DNA from: Bacillota bacterium
Lineage (GTDB): Bacteria; Bacillota; Desulfotomaculia; Desulfotomaculales; VENG01
Direction: 5' to 3'
Assembly: GCA_009711705.1 (NCBI GenBank)
Contig: VENG01000015.1
Coordinates: forward strand, 1 to 64,000
Length of the DNA stretch: 64,000 bases
Shown: one piece after another, positions 27,760-37,466 of the stretch
Layout of the letters: each line of letters begins with the position of its first letter
How positions within the stretch are numbered: position 1 is the stretch's first letter
Position numbers and translations under genes: made by a program
The notes under the pieces: generated by a model
Told to the model about the DNA's origin: nothing
Database searches by the model: none
Seen by the model: only the letters and a program-made list of their open reading frames with translations

Positions 27760-28977
27760 TTACGGCTCTTTTGAAATCTTAAACCTAACGGAAAAGGTTG
27801 TACCCGTATAACCGGTTTCAATATTAATAACGGCGTTATGCCTGGCAGCAATGCGATAACAAACCGCCAACCCTAAACCCGTCCCATTATCCTTGGTGGT
27901 GAAGAAAGGAGTACCGATCTTGTCAAGTACATTGGACTCGATCTCATGACCCTGGTCCTGCACTGATAAAACCACTTCATTGCCGTCTGTGAACGTTCTT
28001 ATAGTTAGGTTTCCTCCGGGTGACATTGCTTCCAGCCCGTTTCGAATAAAGTTAAGCAACAACTGGCGAATTTCTCTTGCATTCAGGGGTAAGTCAGGAG
28101 TATTCCCCAGATCCATATTAATGCTCTTTTCTGAAACCATAGCGTCCGCATGAATAAGATCGAACATTTTTTCAACAATTGTATTTATATTCTGGGTTTC
28201 CATAACTAATGTCTTTGTTTTAGCTAGAGAAAGAAACTCAGTAATTATTGAATTCGCCCTGTCAAGTTCATCGATCATAAGATTAAAACTATGCTTGTAT
28301 GGAGTGAATGCCTCCTTAGCTTTGTACAGTTATAAAAAACCACGCACGGTAGTCAACGGGTTTCTGATTTCATGTCCGATACCGGCAGCCATTTCCCCTA
28401 TTAAATTTAACCGGTCAAGACGGGCAAGTTCTCTTTCATACTGTTTGCGTTCGGTGATATCTGTAATAACAGTTTTGTACATTATGTTTTGTTCACCATC
28501 ACTATGATGCGGAACGCTTAGAAGTTGCACCTGAACCGGCGTGCCGCTTTTTGACGCCAGGCTTAATTCTGTGAACACTTCTTCATTTGTTCGCCTACAA
28601 CGGCGCAAGTGATTCAGAAATAGCCTTACATCGCTTTGAACTACAAAAACGTACATCGGCATACCGATCAATTGAATCCGCTCTAAGCCGATTAAGGATG
28701 CGCCCGTTAAGTTAATCTCCTGAATATAGCCTTTGCGATCGATAGTGATATAGCCCACCGGTGCAAAGTCATAAAGATCTGCATAGCGATTCCGGGAGTA
28801 TTCCAGTTCTTCTAGAGTTTCCCCTAGGGCCTGACACTTTACTTCCAAATCCAGCTGTTTAGTATCTAATTCATCTTGCAGATGCTGGATTTTATCTTCG
28901 TCAGAACCTTCAATAGATTGCTGGGGTTTACTGGACTTCATTGGCCCTTTGTTAGCGCACTTTTCAAACATTGCCAC
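27760..28977 (-). pseudogene. PAS-domain sensor histidine kinase interrupted by TAA
   Basis: A cytoplasmic PAS histidine kinase of about 405 codons: coiled coil, PAS ([20 protein letters not shown]), H-box [20 protein letters not shown] with the phospho-His, and an ATPase domain (LLLNFIRNGLEAM, GTGLGLAVCYRIAARH). Directly after the H-box the frame reads GFL-TAA-LYKAKEAF; both halves stay in the same frame (stop at 28330-28332). Relatives have Gln here (GFLQL), so CAA to TAA is a one-base lesion. If translated as two pieces, the ATPase half would start at an internal ATG. GTG start with GGGAGG. It follows the CheB-CheR gene by about 90 bases and was probably its partner. Confidence 0.8.
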
Positions 28978-29067
28978 AAACATAACCTCCCTGTCACATA
29001 ATACTTTCTGCGAACGCCTGTAGGCCAATCCGTGTCGTAGGATGCTTTGCTGGAATTTTCTGCGCTA

Positions 29068-32058
29068 TTAATACTCAGTAACGTCTTCAATTGCCATCAG
29101 AATTAACTTGGTTTGGTTAGCCGAGCCAACAATCCGACGGGCATTAACCAACATCTTTCTGTAGCCAACGTGCGGAAAATTATGATCAACCTCAAAATTT
29201 TTGAACAAGGTATTGTTACAGAGAATATCTTCCAATAGAGTCCGTAATTGGGGAATATCCCATTGTCTATTCCCCAATTCAAATATACTCTTATTCAATG
29301 TTTCCTCCGGTGTGACCATGAAGGCCTGATAGAAAGCCATATTCGACGATTTAATATGCAAACCGGCGTCGAGCACCAGGAGCGGTTCTCGCACGGTTTC
29401 CACAATTGCTTCCGCATAATCACGGGCCTCCTGGGCTAATGCAAGGCTGTTTCTGACTGTATCAATATCACTATACGAAATCACAACTCCATCTATTTTG
29501 TTATCCGTAGTCCGGTAGGGGCGGATTTGCACAGAATACCATCGACCAAACCGGTCTTGCACTTCCTGCTCTTTACTGATGAGGGTGTCGATCACTTCCA
29601 GGATCGCTTGTTCCATATTAGAGTTGTTGAAATTTGTATTGATATCAGTAATCGGCCGTCCCACGTCAGTGGCAATCAGGTTAAATGTTTTTTCCGCCGC
29701 GGGATTGAAACATCGAATATGTAAATTATTACTTAGCATGATAACTGGAATATTGATGCTGCGGAATAAATTAAACAAATCACTGCTGATTGTATCCAAT
29801 TCCAAGTTGCGGTTATGCACCTCTTCATTTAGTGTCATCAATTCTTCATTGGATGATTGCAGCTCTTCTTTAGCAGTTTCCAGTTCTTCATTCATGCTTT
29901 GCAATTCTTCGTTGCTCGATTGGATTTCTTCGTTGGCAGCTCGGAGTGCATCATTGGTGAACTCATGCTTTTCAATAATGCTTTGCAGATTCTCTTTCGT
30001 GACAGCAAGCTCATGTTCCAATCTAATTAGTTCGCTGTTTTCGTCTCCCAATGTCGCCTGTTTCAATCCTGCCACGGCACTACTGGTATTCACCCCTTCA
30101 GGAAAGGCTTGAGGAACAACTTTCTCAAACAATATCAGGAAGTATTTCTCTTTGCTGGGCGACTCTACAATAGGGATCACATCAACATTGACACGATTGA
30201 CCCGACCATTATTAATAACGTGCAAGTCTTCTTTTCTGACTCGAATTTTCTCCTTCTGCACCTGATTAATGGCGCTGTGCAACCCATAGGACAAGCCGTC
30301 CCCAACCATTTTAAAAAGATTTAGGCTCGGCTTTCCAGACGCAGGTTCCAGATAAGCTCCAGTACGGCCACGAAACTGAATGATTTCCAGATCGTTGTTA
30401 ATAATTACACCGGCCGGGGCAAATTGGCTCAGGACAATCCGGTCGGCTTCTTCCAGCACTTTAGACTTCAGATTGGCATTCGCTCCACCCCTACTGGCCT
30501 TTTCATGATTTTCCATTGTCGCCGCCATATAATCCCTGGCGGTAAACTCGGGTATAAAAGAAGCTGCAACGGCTTTTTTTGAATAAATCTTGTGCTTTTT
30601 GTCCACCAGATTAAACAAGTTTGCATATGCGCCAACGGACTCTGAAGAACCTAGGAAAAGAAACCCTTTTTGATTGAGAGCATAATGTAGAACCGGATAA
30701 AGTTTTTTTAGCATAGCCGGTCCAAAATAAATGATTGCATTCCGGCAACTGATCAGGTTTAACCGGGAGAAAGGCGGATCCTTGACCATGTCCTGCCTGG
30801 CAAAAACGCACAAATCGCGAATCGTCTCAGTGATCTGGTAGCCTTCATCCACCTTAACAAAGAAGCGGCGAAGCCGCTCAAGTGAAACGTCAGCCTCAAT
30901 GCTTTTCGGGTAAATGCCTGCCCGGGCCTTCTTGATGAGCGTCTCATTAATATCTGTGGCAAATATTTCGATGGGAGTACTAAAAGCATCATCTCCCAAA
31001 AACTCAATTAATACAATTGCTATTGAATAAGCTTCTTCGCCGGTTGAGCACCCCGTCACCCACACCCTGATGGGCTCCTCAGGCGACCTGTTTTGCATGA
31101 TGGACGGGAACACCAGGCTTTTTAAGGTCTCAAATGCTTCGGGTTCCCGGAAAAAGTTAGTGACATTAATCAGCAGATCTTGATATAATTCCGTAACTTC
31201 CACCGGATTTTGCCGCAGGCAATTAGCATAGTCGCCCAACTTTTCGATCTTGTGCAAGACCATTCGCCGTAAAATACGTCTTCTTATAGTTAATTCCCGA
31301 TATTCGGAGAAATTTGTGCCGCTGGCTTTTCGCAAGATAATAAAAATTTGGTTGAGTTCGTCGGCCTCAGCAGAAAATAACTTGCCGTTTTCCGTCTCTT
31401 TGACCTCTAAGATACCGGAACGAGCAATTTTTGCCACTTCACAGGCTATTTCTTCTGGCGTTAAAACAAAATCCACGATACCGGTGGCAATGGCATTAAG
31501 CGGCATATTGTCAAACTTTGCCGTTTGTGGTTTTTGAGCAAAAATAATGCCTCCTGCTTTTTTAATCTCTTTCAGTCCTCTGGAACCGTCTGTCGCTGTT
31601 CCTGATAAAATTACGCCAATGGCCTTACTACCTTGATCCTTTGCCAGTGACTCCATAAAAAAATTAATTGGCATAGACTGTCTTGCTGCCCGGGGTATCA
31701 GATGTAGGACTCCTTGAGTAACAGACATGGCCTTGCCGGGCGGAATAATATAAACATGGTCTGGTTTCATAACCGTTTTATTCTCCACCTCGCTGACCGG
31801 CATTGAAGTAACTTTGGAGAGGATCTCGGTTAACGCACTATTGTGTTTGGGGTCCAGGTGCTGAACGAGCACAAAGGACATCCCGGTATCGCCAGGCAAT
31901 TTTTTAAGCAGCCGCGTAAAAGCATCCAGGCCACCGGCAGAAGCCCCGATACCGACAACAGCGCAGGATTCTTTCCCGGATCGTTCATCGTTGATAAATT
32001 CTTCCTTTTGATCAATATGGTTATCCTTTTCTGATTTTTTCTTTGCCAACCTCTTCAC
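29068..32058 (-). CDS. CheB-CheR-PAS fusion sensor protein
   Basis: 996 residues: a CheB methylesterase domain (VVGIGASAGGLDAF with catalytic Ser, LVQHLDPKHNSALTE with His, LSGTATDGSRGLKE with Asp; residues about 34-225), a CheR methyltransferase domain (TNVTNFFREPEAFE, VTGCSTGEEAYSIAI, FATDINETLIKKAR; about 240-500), a long coiled coil rich in EELQSSNEEL repeats (about 670-760) and two PAS domains. There are no membrane segments. Such fusions usually signal through a partner histidine kinase rather than classic chemotaxis, and the gene just downstream is (or was) one. The start follows TGGGGTGAAGAGG. Confidence 0.9.
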   Translation of the reverse strand: MKRLAKKKSEKDNHIDQKEEFINDERSGKESCAVVGIGASAGGLDAFTRLLKKLPGDTGMSFVLVQHLDPKHNSALTEILSKVTSMPVSEVENKTVMKPDHVYIIPPGKAMSVTQGVLHLIPRAARQSMPINFFMESLAKDQGSKAIGVILSGTATDGSRGLKEIKKAGGIIFAQKPQTAKFDNMPLNAIATGIVDFVLTPEEIACEVAKIARSGILEVKETENGKLFSAEADELNQIFIILRKASGTNFSEYRELTIRRRILRRMVLHKIEKLGDYANCLRQNPVEVTELYQDLLINVTNFFREPEAFETLKSLVFPSIMQNRSPEEPIRVWVTGCSTGEEAYSIAIVLIEFLGDDAFSTPIEIFATDINETLIKKARAGIYPKSIEADVSLERLRRFFVKVDEGYQITETIRDLCVFARQDMVKDPPFSRLNLISCRNAIIYFGPAMLKKLYPVLHYALNQKGFLFLGSSESVGAYANLFNLVDKKHKIYSKKAVAASFIPEFTARDYMAATMENHEKASRGGANANLKSKVLEEADRIVLSQFAPAGVIINNDLEIIQFRGRTGAYLEPASGKPSLNLFKMVGDGLSYGLHSAINQVQKEKIRVRKEDLHVINNGRVNRVNVDVIPIVESPSKEKYFLILFEKVVPQAFPEGVNTSSAVAGLKQATLGDENSELIRLEHELAVTKENLQSIIEKHEFTNDALRAANEEIQSSNEELQSMNEELETAKEELQSSNEELMTLNEEVHNRNLELDTISSDLFNLFRSINIPVIMLSNNLHIRCFNPAAEKTFNLIATDVGRPITDINTNFNNSNMEQAILEVIDTLISKEQEVQDRFGRWYSVQIRPYRTTDNKIDGVVISYSDIDTVRNSLALAQEARDYAEAIVETVREPLLVLDAGLHIKSSNMAFYQAFMVTPEETLNKSIFELGNRQWDIPQLRTLLEDILCNNTLFKNFEVDHNFPHVGYRKMLVNARRIVGSANQTKLILMAIEDVTEY

Positions 32059-33116
32059 CCCATATTTTCAAGTGATATTCATTATTATCGATTATTCGAT
32101 TAGTCAAAAATATAGAAAAAATTACTCATTAATAACGAATTATACAGCCGTCGGCAGATTACCTTTGGATATATTGTCTTAATTTGCCTAAAAGCAATTT
32201 TATTTTGATTTCGCTTTAGCTCAGCAACCATTCACCTAAGTTATGTTATTACTTCATCAATTGTCAAGCACGTAATACTTCCACAAAGTGTTAATAAAAC
32301 AGCCTATGGTTTTGAAATACTTAAAATCAATAGAGTATAAGAGGATATCATGGTTCAAATTGGTAATTACCCTATCGGCAAAGGTGGGACTACTAAAACA
32401 GTGTTAAAGGACCAATTAACAAATTATACTGCATGCTAATATATAGCCACCCATTTCTAACTGAGCCTCCTCCACCCATGTCCGCTTTTGGATTGCACGT
32501 TTTCCAGGGCTGTTTCTGCTTCTTTTAAACGACACCACATCGTGGGAACTTTAAATCCGTGACTATACGACATATTATTTAAGCTTAAAATCCTGCACCA
32601 TGCCTTTTCCGTATCCCCATTTTGGATTGGGTAATTGAGCATATACCCCCAGATGCAGCATGATTTGCTCCAGTTAAGCCAGCTTATAATGTCCATACCA
32701 ACAGGTAGCAATTCCCAGGCTTGTAGCGTACAATATATATATTTCTCACACAAAACCAGTTTTAAATATGGTGCAAGTGTCAGTATTTGATATAAAAGCT
32801 GCCCCATCAGGAGGAGCCGCATAAACAGTCAGTTCAGCAATTTGAACCTCACCTTTACCGGTTATTGCGGCATATGCATGTGGGATACACAACTACCTTC
32901 TCATATTTACAAACCACCTCCATAAAAAGAAAAAATCTTCGAGCGTTAAACTCGAAGTTAAAAATTCACCTCTTCCTTTTTGCCTATAATACAATTTAAC
33001 TGGGTCAGCCCAGGGTCTTACTTACAAATGAACAAGTTACTTCGCACTCTAGTCAAAAGTGCAACAAGGTGTTGACTGAACTCGCTACGCGCAAGACGAC
33101 TATAATAATCTTTAAT
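32059..33116. other. gene-poor region with dispersed repeat and a decayed reading frame
   Basis: 32059-32456 is AT-rich with nothing recognised. On the minus strand from about 32895 down to 32430, one frame reads HAYAAITGKGEVQIAELTVY then PPDGAAFISNTDTCTIFKTG, interrupted by many stops; similar HAYAAITG starts occur at the two other copies of the repeat (38559, 41350). This suggests a decayed small gene family. A 121-codon frame at 32457-32822 lies in the wrong phase for it and has no ribosome site. Confidence 0.35.
32861..32965. repeat. composite repeat: 21-bp motif plus hairpin (copy 1)
   Basis: GTTATTGCGGCATATGCATGT (32861-32881, one base over the shared 20-mer core) is followed about 57 bases later by the hairpin CTTCGAG-N6-CTCGAAG (32938-32957) and a conserved TTAAAAATT tail. 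On the minus strand the hairpin has a T-run, then a ribosome-site-like GGAGGTGG and a four-codon frame ATG AGA AGG TAG (32893-32904). Confidence 0.7.
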
Positions 33117-33461
33117 TTATAATTTCCCTTTTTCATCCAGATATTGTACAACCCGTGTAGTTTCTGCTGCGGCCATAGTGCCCCCCATACTTATTGCTAC
33201 TGCACAGGCCTCCAATATCTCTTCACTGGTGCTTCCTAGTTCTAGCGCATGGTCTGTCTGAAAGAGCATACATCCCCGACAACCGGAAGCAACTGCTACT
33301 GCTATTGACATTAATCTCTTTGTTTTTGCACTCAGGTTACCATCTTTATATACCTCTCCCGGCACTGCCTGGTAGGCTTCTTTTATTCCCGGCATTTCTT
33401 TCTTATATTTTTCCCAATAATTCATAACATTTTCCTTTATATCTGCCTGCTTTTCTGGCAC
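33117..33461 (-). CDS. carboxymuconolactone-decarboxylase/AhpD-like protein
   Basis: About 114 residues, single CMD domain: YWEKYKKEMPGIKEAYQAVP at the N terminus and the AhpD-type active-site helix SIAVAVASGCRGCMLFQTDH with a CxxC pair and the following His. These proteins act as thiol peroxidases or disulfide reductases; true decarboxylases lack the CxxC. The start is uncertain: GTG at 33461 has GGGAGG seven bases upstream, an ATG at 33476 lacks a site, and an ATG at 33425 follows AAAGGA. It is close to a broken PEP-synthase-like gene on the same strand. Confidence 0.85.
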   Translation of the reverse strand: MPEKQADIKENVMNYWEKYKKEMPGIKEAYQAVPGEVYKDGNLSAKTKRLMSIAVAVASGCRGCMLFQTDHALELGSTSEEILEACAVAISMGGTMAAAETTRVVQYLDEKGKL

Positions 33462-33580
33462 AAATAATCCTCCCATTTTTAACTTTTCTTAGATAATCTT
33501 ATATCTAAACTTTACAGCAAGCGACCGGCTTATGCGTCAGTTAGTTCATGACTTACATTTTCAAGAATATCAATCACAAC

Positions 33581-36220
33581 TTACAAATGCACATCACCCG
33601 CATCACCATCCACAGTGACTAGCCGACTATCTTTTATTATCTTCATCACGCCTGAAATGTTTACCACCGCCGGAATGCCATACTCCCTGGCTACTATAGC
33701 CCCATGGGACATGAATCCCCCCGTTTCCATAACAATGGCGGAAGTCCTCAAAAACAGGGGCGTCCAGGCCGGATCAGTCGATGGGGCCACCAGTACATCC
33801 CCGGCCTGTAGTTTTCCCCCTTCGTTGGGGTGGTAAATTAGTCTGGCAGAACCGGAAGCATTTCCGGCAGCAACCCCTACCCCGCGAATCACATTGCCGG
33901 AAGTGATCGTGACAGGTGCCGTGAATCTAGGCACATTTCCAATAATTAAGTCCGGGGGCGAAAGCTTCTCCATTCCTTTTCTATTATTCTCTCTTTCGGT
34001 CACCAGCACATTTAAACCTTTGCCGTCCCAATAACCATGTAAAATAGTAAAAATTTCATGCCATGTACAGTGATATATGTCGGCCGGTTTTATAAGAATT
34101 CCCCTATCGGCAAACCGGTGCCCTATCTCCTGGAATATTAGGCGTGTAGGCTCAAAGATCTTGACAAAAACGGACTTAGCCATTTCCCTTCGCTCAGCGT
34201 TTTTTAGGGCCTGTTTTAACAAATAATTAATTAATCCATGCCTGTAAAAAGGTATCCTTTGTTTTACTTGCTGCCAAGCCTGATCCGCTGTTTCTTTTTG
34301 CCGGGCCCTTATTTTGCCAAGATCAGCGCTTTCCAGGGTGCTCCTAATAATATTAAAAAGATAAGAGGGATCTTCCCGCCAGCGGGGATTAATAATATCC
34401 CCTTCATAAACTCCCCGGTGTCCATATTCTGCCAGAAACTCTCGGAATGATTGCTTGAATGGAGATTCCTCCGGCAGTTCTTTTTCCCAATTAAGAGGAC
34501 TAAAGGTTTTGCTGGAAAAGAATCTTCAGGCAGCCTTATCCCCTCGGGCGATTTCAGCCATTTCCACTAGACGGTAGCCGTGCTTTGCGCTGGTAATGTC
34601 CCCACTTCCCGTCATCAAAGCGTTGGCCATTGCTCTGCCTTTACCGGGGAAAAATTTCTCCAGTGTTTTTTCTAGTGGAGACATGGCGGAAGTAAGAGTG
34701 CAAAACATAAACACAGTGCCAAATTCCCTGAAAACGCTTCTAATCTGAGTAATTTTGTTAATAAAATCTTTTTTTGACACCATCTTTAAATTTTCTTTTA
34801 ACAAGGTACTCGTGAAACAATCAAACGTCTCGAAAGACTTTTTCGCATTCTTTCTAATTTTATGCCCACAAAAAGCTAGTTTTAATAACCGCACCAATCT
34901 TTTAAATCCCTTTATTCCGAAATAAGGTCTCTTTTCGTTTATTTTTATTTCCGGCTGGTGCCCCCCTACAGCCTCGTTAATTTCACGGGGTGCGATGCCG
35001 CAAGCATCATAAAAGAGCCATTGATGAATGGAAGGATTGAGATATATCCGGCCCTGATATAATTTGATAGATCGTAACCCCCGGGGTATTGGATAACCGA
35101 TTGTTTCAAACGGTACATTAAATAGTGCGTTAAGGTTTTGACTTGCAAGGCTCCAGTTAAGTGTTGACTGAACCATGGGCATGGCATCCCTCAAGTTGGC
35201 ATTGGACCAAAATTCCTGCTTTCCCTTAAGTTCAGGGAAAGTATAAATGGGCAGTGCAGTTACAGGCCTGGCCTGAACCAGGTAAAAATTTTCACCATCG
35301 AAGGCCCATTCAATATCCTGGTGCTGCTCGGAACAGCCCAATGCGTCGAATACCCGCAAGACTAGCATACTCAACTCCTGTATATTATCATTGGACAGTA
35401 CCTGCCCGGACGCATTATCCGTTTTAATAAACTCCGTGCCTCCATTTTTACCGGTAACGGTCATTCCTTCCTTTGGGCCGATTTTCTTTTCAATCAACCT
35501 TAAATTCTCATTTAAAAGATATTCGTCCGGCTCCACAGCGCCACTAACCACGCTTTCACCCAGGCCGAAATTAGCGCTAATGAGCACGACATCTTCCCGT
35601 CCGGTCCGGGGGTCGCAGGTGAAGCCGACTCCGGCGGCCTGGGACATCACCATTTCCGTGATCACCACTGCTTGTATCACTTCGTCATCTTTAACGTTCA
35701 TTTTCCGCCTGTAGGCAACGGCCCGGGGTGTCCACAAGGATGCGTAACACCCTTTAATCGCGGACAGGATGTTATCCAGACCCCTTACATTTAAGAACGA
35801 GTCGTGAATTCCGGCAAAAGACGCATCGGAAGCGTCCTCGGCAGTTGCTGAGGACCGGACAGCCAATGGTTTTTCGAGGATTCCGTTGTTTTTTAGCCCG
35901 AAGGTCAGTTTTTCCTGAATGTGCGCAGGAATATAGCCGGCCTTGATTTTTTCTCTGATTAGAAAAAGTTTATCCTCAATCCCCTTCTCACTAATATTAC
36001 CAATGGTTACACTTTGCAAGATATCCTTTGTAGCTTCCCGCAGGTCGTTTACTTTAATAAAATCCTGGTATGCCCCTGCCGAAAGGACTCCCCCGGCGGG
36101 AACCTTGAATCCATATCGCTCCAGCCTTCCCAGGTTCCAACCTTTTCCCCCGGCTACCTCCACCCCGGCTTGATAGGCTTCGGGCCAACTGAAAAAAAAC
36201 ATTCCACAACCCTTTTCCAT
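33581..36220 (-). pseudogene. PEP-synthase/Rph-like enzyme interrupted by in-frame TGA
   Basis: An 880-codon frame with an ATP-grasp domain (GGKGWNLGRLERYGFKVPAG, AVRSSATAEDASDASFAGIH, IEWAFDGENFYLVQARPVTA) and a C-terminal phosphohistidine domain (METGGFMSHGAIVAREYGIP). The frame is continuous on both sides of one TGA at 34526-34528: GDKAA-stop-RFFSSKTFSPLNWEKE. The residue is not a catalytic cysteine and no SECIS-like hairpin follows at the right distance, so a nonsense mutation (for example CGA to TGA) is the simplest reading. ATG follows GGGGGAGGGTATCC. It is distantly related to the Rph-like gene at 3705. The TetR gene lies just upstream, so this was probably a regulated pair. Confidence 0.8.
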
Positions 36221-36244
36221 GGATACCCTCCCCCTGTACCATAT

Positions 36245-36883
36245 TTAGCTTTTTGTTATTCTTTTCTCCCCCTGTTCTTTTGCTCCGTTTATAAAAAGAT
36301 CAACATTCCATGTAATTCTTTCTTCTACCGAAAAACTTTCTGGGATAGCCAACCAGGCCGCTACCATAAAAGAATGAATTGATTCTAATTGGTGGGCAAG
36401 AACTTCAGTCGGCACATCCTTTCTGATTTCTTCAGCTTGCTGGCCCATATCAATAATTTGCCCCAGGATAATGTTAAAACCGCTTCTCAGGCTCTGACCT
36501 CTGAACGATTGCTCAAAGGTTTGCATCCTGTAAGCAAAATATTTTTTATAAAGATTCTTGTCAAATTCAAACTCCACCCACTCCAGCGATTTACGAAATA
36601 GTGAAATTAAGCGTGACCGGGTATCAGGCAATTGCTGTAAAAGGTGGGTTAATGCAGGAGTTTCTTCCTTAAAAGTTCTGTATATGTATTCACTGATGAT
36701 GGCTTCTTTGACCGAGAAATGGTTATAGATTGTTCCCTTGGCAATGTCAACCTCCATTGCTATTTGATCAATTGTTGTTTGATCAAACCCATGCTTATGA
36801 AATAAATCCATGGCAACAGCAATAATTTTTTTCTTTGTTTCTTCTTTTTTTCGCTCTATTCTGTTTCCTTTAATAGGCTCCAT
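36245..36883 (-). CDS. TetR-family regulator
   Basis: 212 residues. The N-terminal HTH is typical (IIAVAMDLFHKHGFDQTTID then QIAMEVDIAKGTIYNHF); the C-terminal ligand domain is of unknown specificity. I start it at ATG 36883, which follows AGAGGGTG, rather than at an upstream ATG lacking a ribosome site. Its stop codon lies 24 bases before the start of the PEP-synthase-like gene, so the two form one transcript. An inverted repeat at 36915-36940 just upstream may be its own operator. Confidence 0.85.
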   Translation of the reverse strand: MEPIKGNRIERKKEETKKKIIAVAMDLFHKHGFDQTTIDQIAMEVDIAKGTIYNHFSVKEAIISEYIYRTFKEETPALTHLLQQLPDTRSRLISLFRKSLEWVEFEFDKNLYKKYFAYRMQTFEQSFRGQSLRSGFNIILGQIIDMGQQAEEIRKDVPTEVLAHQLESIHSFMVAAWLAIPESFSVEERITWNVDLFINGAKEQGEKRITKS

Positions 36884-36914
36884 ATTTTCACCCTCTGAAA
36901 CTAGTACAACACTA

Positions 36915-36940
36915 TACTCAGTACATTTATAAACTAAGTA
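36915..36940. promoter_or_regulatory. candidate TetR operator (inverted repeat)
   Basis: TACTCAG (36915-36921) and CTAAGTA (36934-36940) form an inverted repeat with one mismatch around a 12-base AT-rich spacer, about 30 bases upstream of the TetR start codon. A direct pair AGTACAT overlaps it. Confidence 0.4.
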
Positions 36941-37052
36941 CATCTTACTATGATTTGCAACTACTTGCAAGGGCTAGGAGTAAAAACAAACTTTGGATGC
37001 TTTTAAAAGGAATTGCTACCACTTGTCCTTTAATGCCCTCGAGGAAGCTCGA

Positions 37053-37150
37053 CTACCCTCTCATATACCAACCACCCCCATAGAAAACAAAAAATTCGAG
37101 CGTTAAACTCGAATTAAAAATTGCCTATTTTCCTTTTTCACCCACAATGC
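37053..37150. repeat. composite hairpin repeat (copy 2)
   Basis: Matches copy 1 from CTACCYTCTCATAT to the AT-rich tail, with hairpin ATTCGAG-N7-CTCGAAT (37094-37114). On the minus strand it again shows GGGGGTGG and a four-codon frame ATG AGA GGG TAG (37053-37064). The 21-bp motif of copies 1 and 3 is not present here. Confidence 0.7.
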
Positions 37151-37200
37151 AATTTTCCATGACCAGCTACTAATCTGGGCACTTAGTTACTAGTCGTAAT

Positions 37201-37345
37201 CCAGAAAAAAAATTGTCAGGTGCTCCGGCCCGGCCCAGTATCCGCTAGAGTCCTTCGGCATAACTTAGGGTTTCCAGGGGAGTGTCTGCGAAGACGGCTT
37301 CTAAGTCTAGCCCAGGAACCTACCCTTGATCGATAAGCCATAGGT
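37201..37345 (+). other. GC-rich, highly structured non-coding segment
   Basis: In an otherwise AT-rich gap, 37217-37325 is GC-richer and foldable: TAGGGTTTCCAGGG (37266-37279) pairs with CCCAGGAACCTA (37311-37322), enclosing GTCT-GCGA-AGAC (37284-37295) and GGCT...AGCC (37296-37312, competing for two bases). No reading frame fits. It could be a structured RNA or a regulatory leader upstream of the methyltransferase. I do not recognise a known family. Confidence 0.35.
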
Positions 37346-37466
37346 ATAGCCATCATATATTTGGGATCGTTTAATAATTTTTAGGAATGCAGGTATTATC
37401 ATCCATAATAGGTAATATATATTTATGTTATTAACATTTAATTGTTTTGTAAAAGGAGGTATTTAT

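Noticed and set aside
32457..32822. 121-codon minus-strand frame
   Set aside because: No ribosome site, no family; a different frame of the same strand shows decayed similarity to other repeat copies.
34526..34528. TGA in the PEP-synthase-like gene as a second selenocysteine codon
   Set aside because: The position is not a redox-active cysteine in the family, the next 40 bases show no convincing apical-G hairpin, and Arg/Gln-type codons are one transition away.
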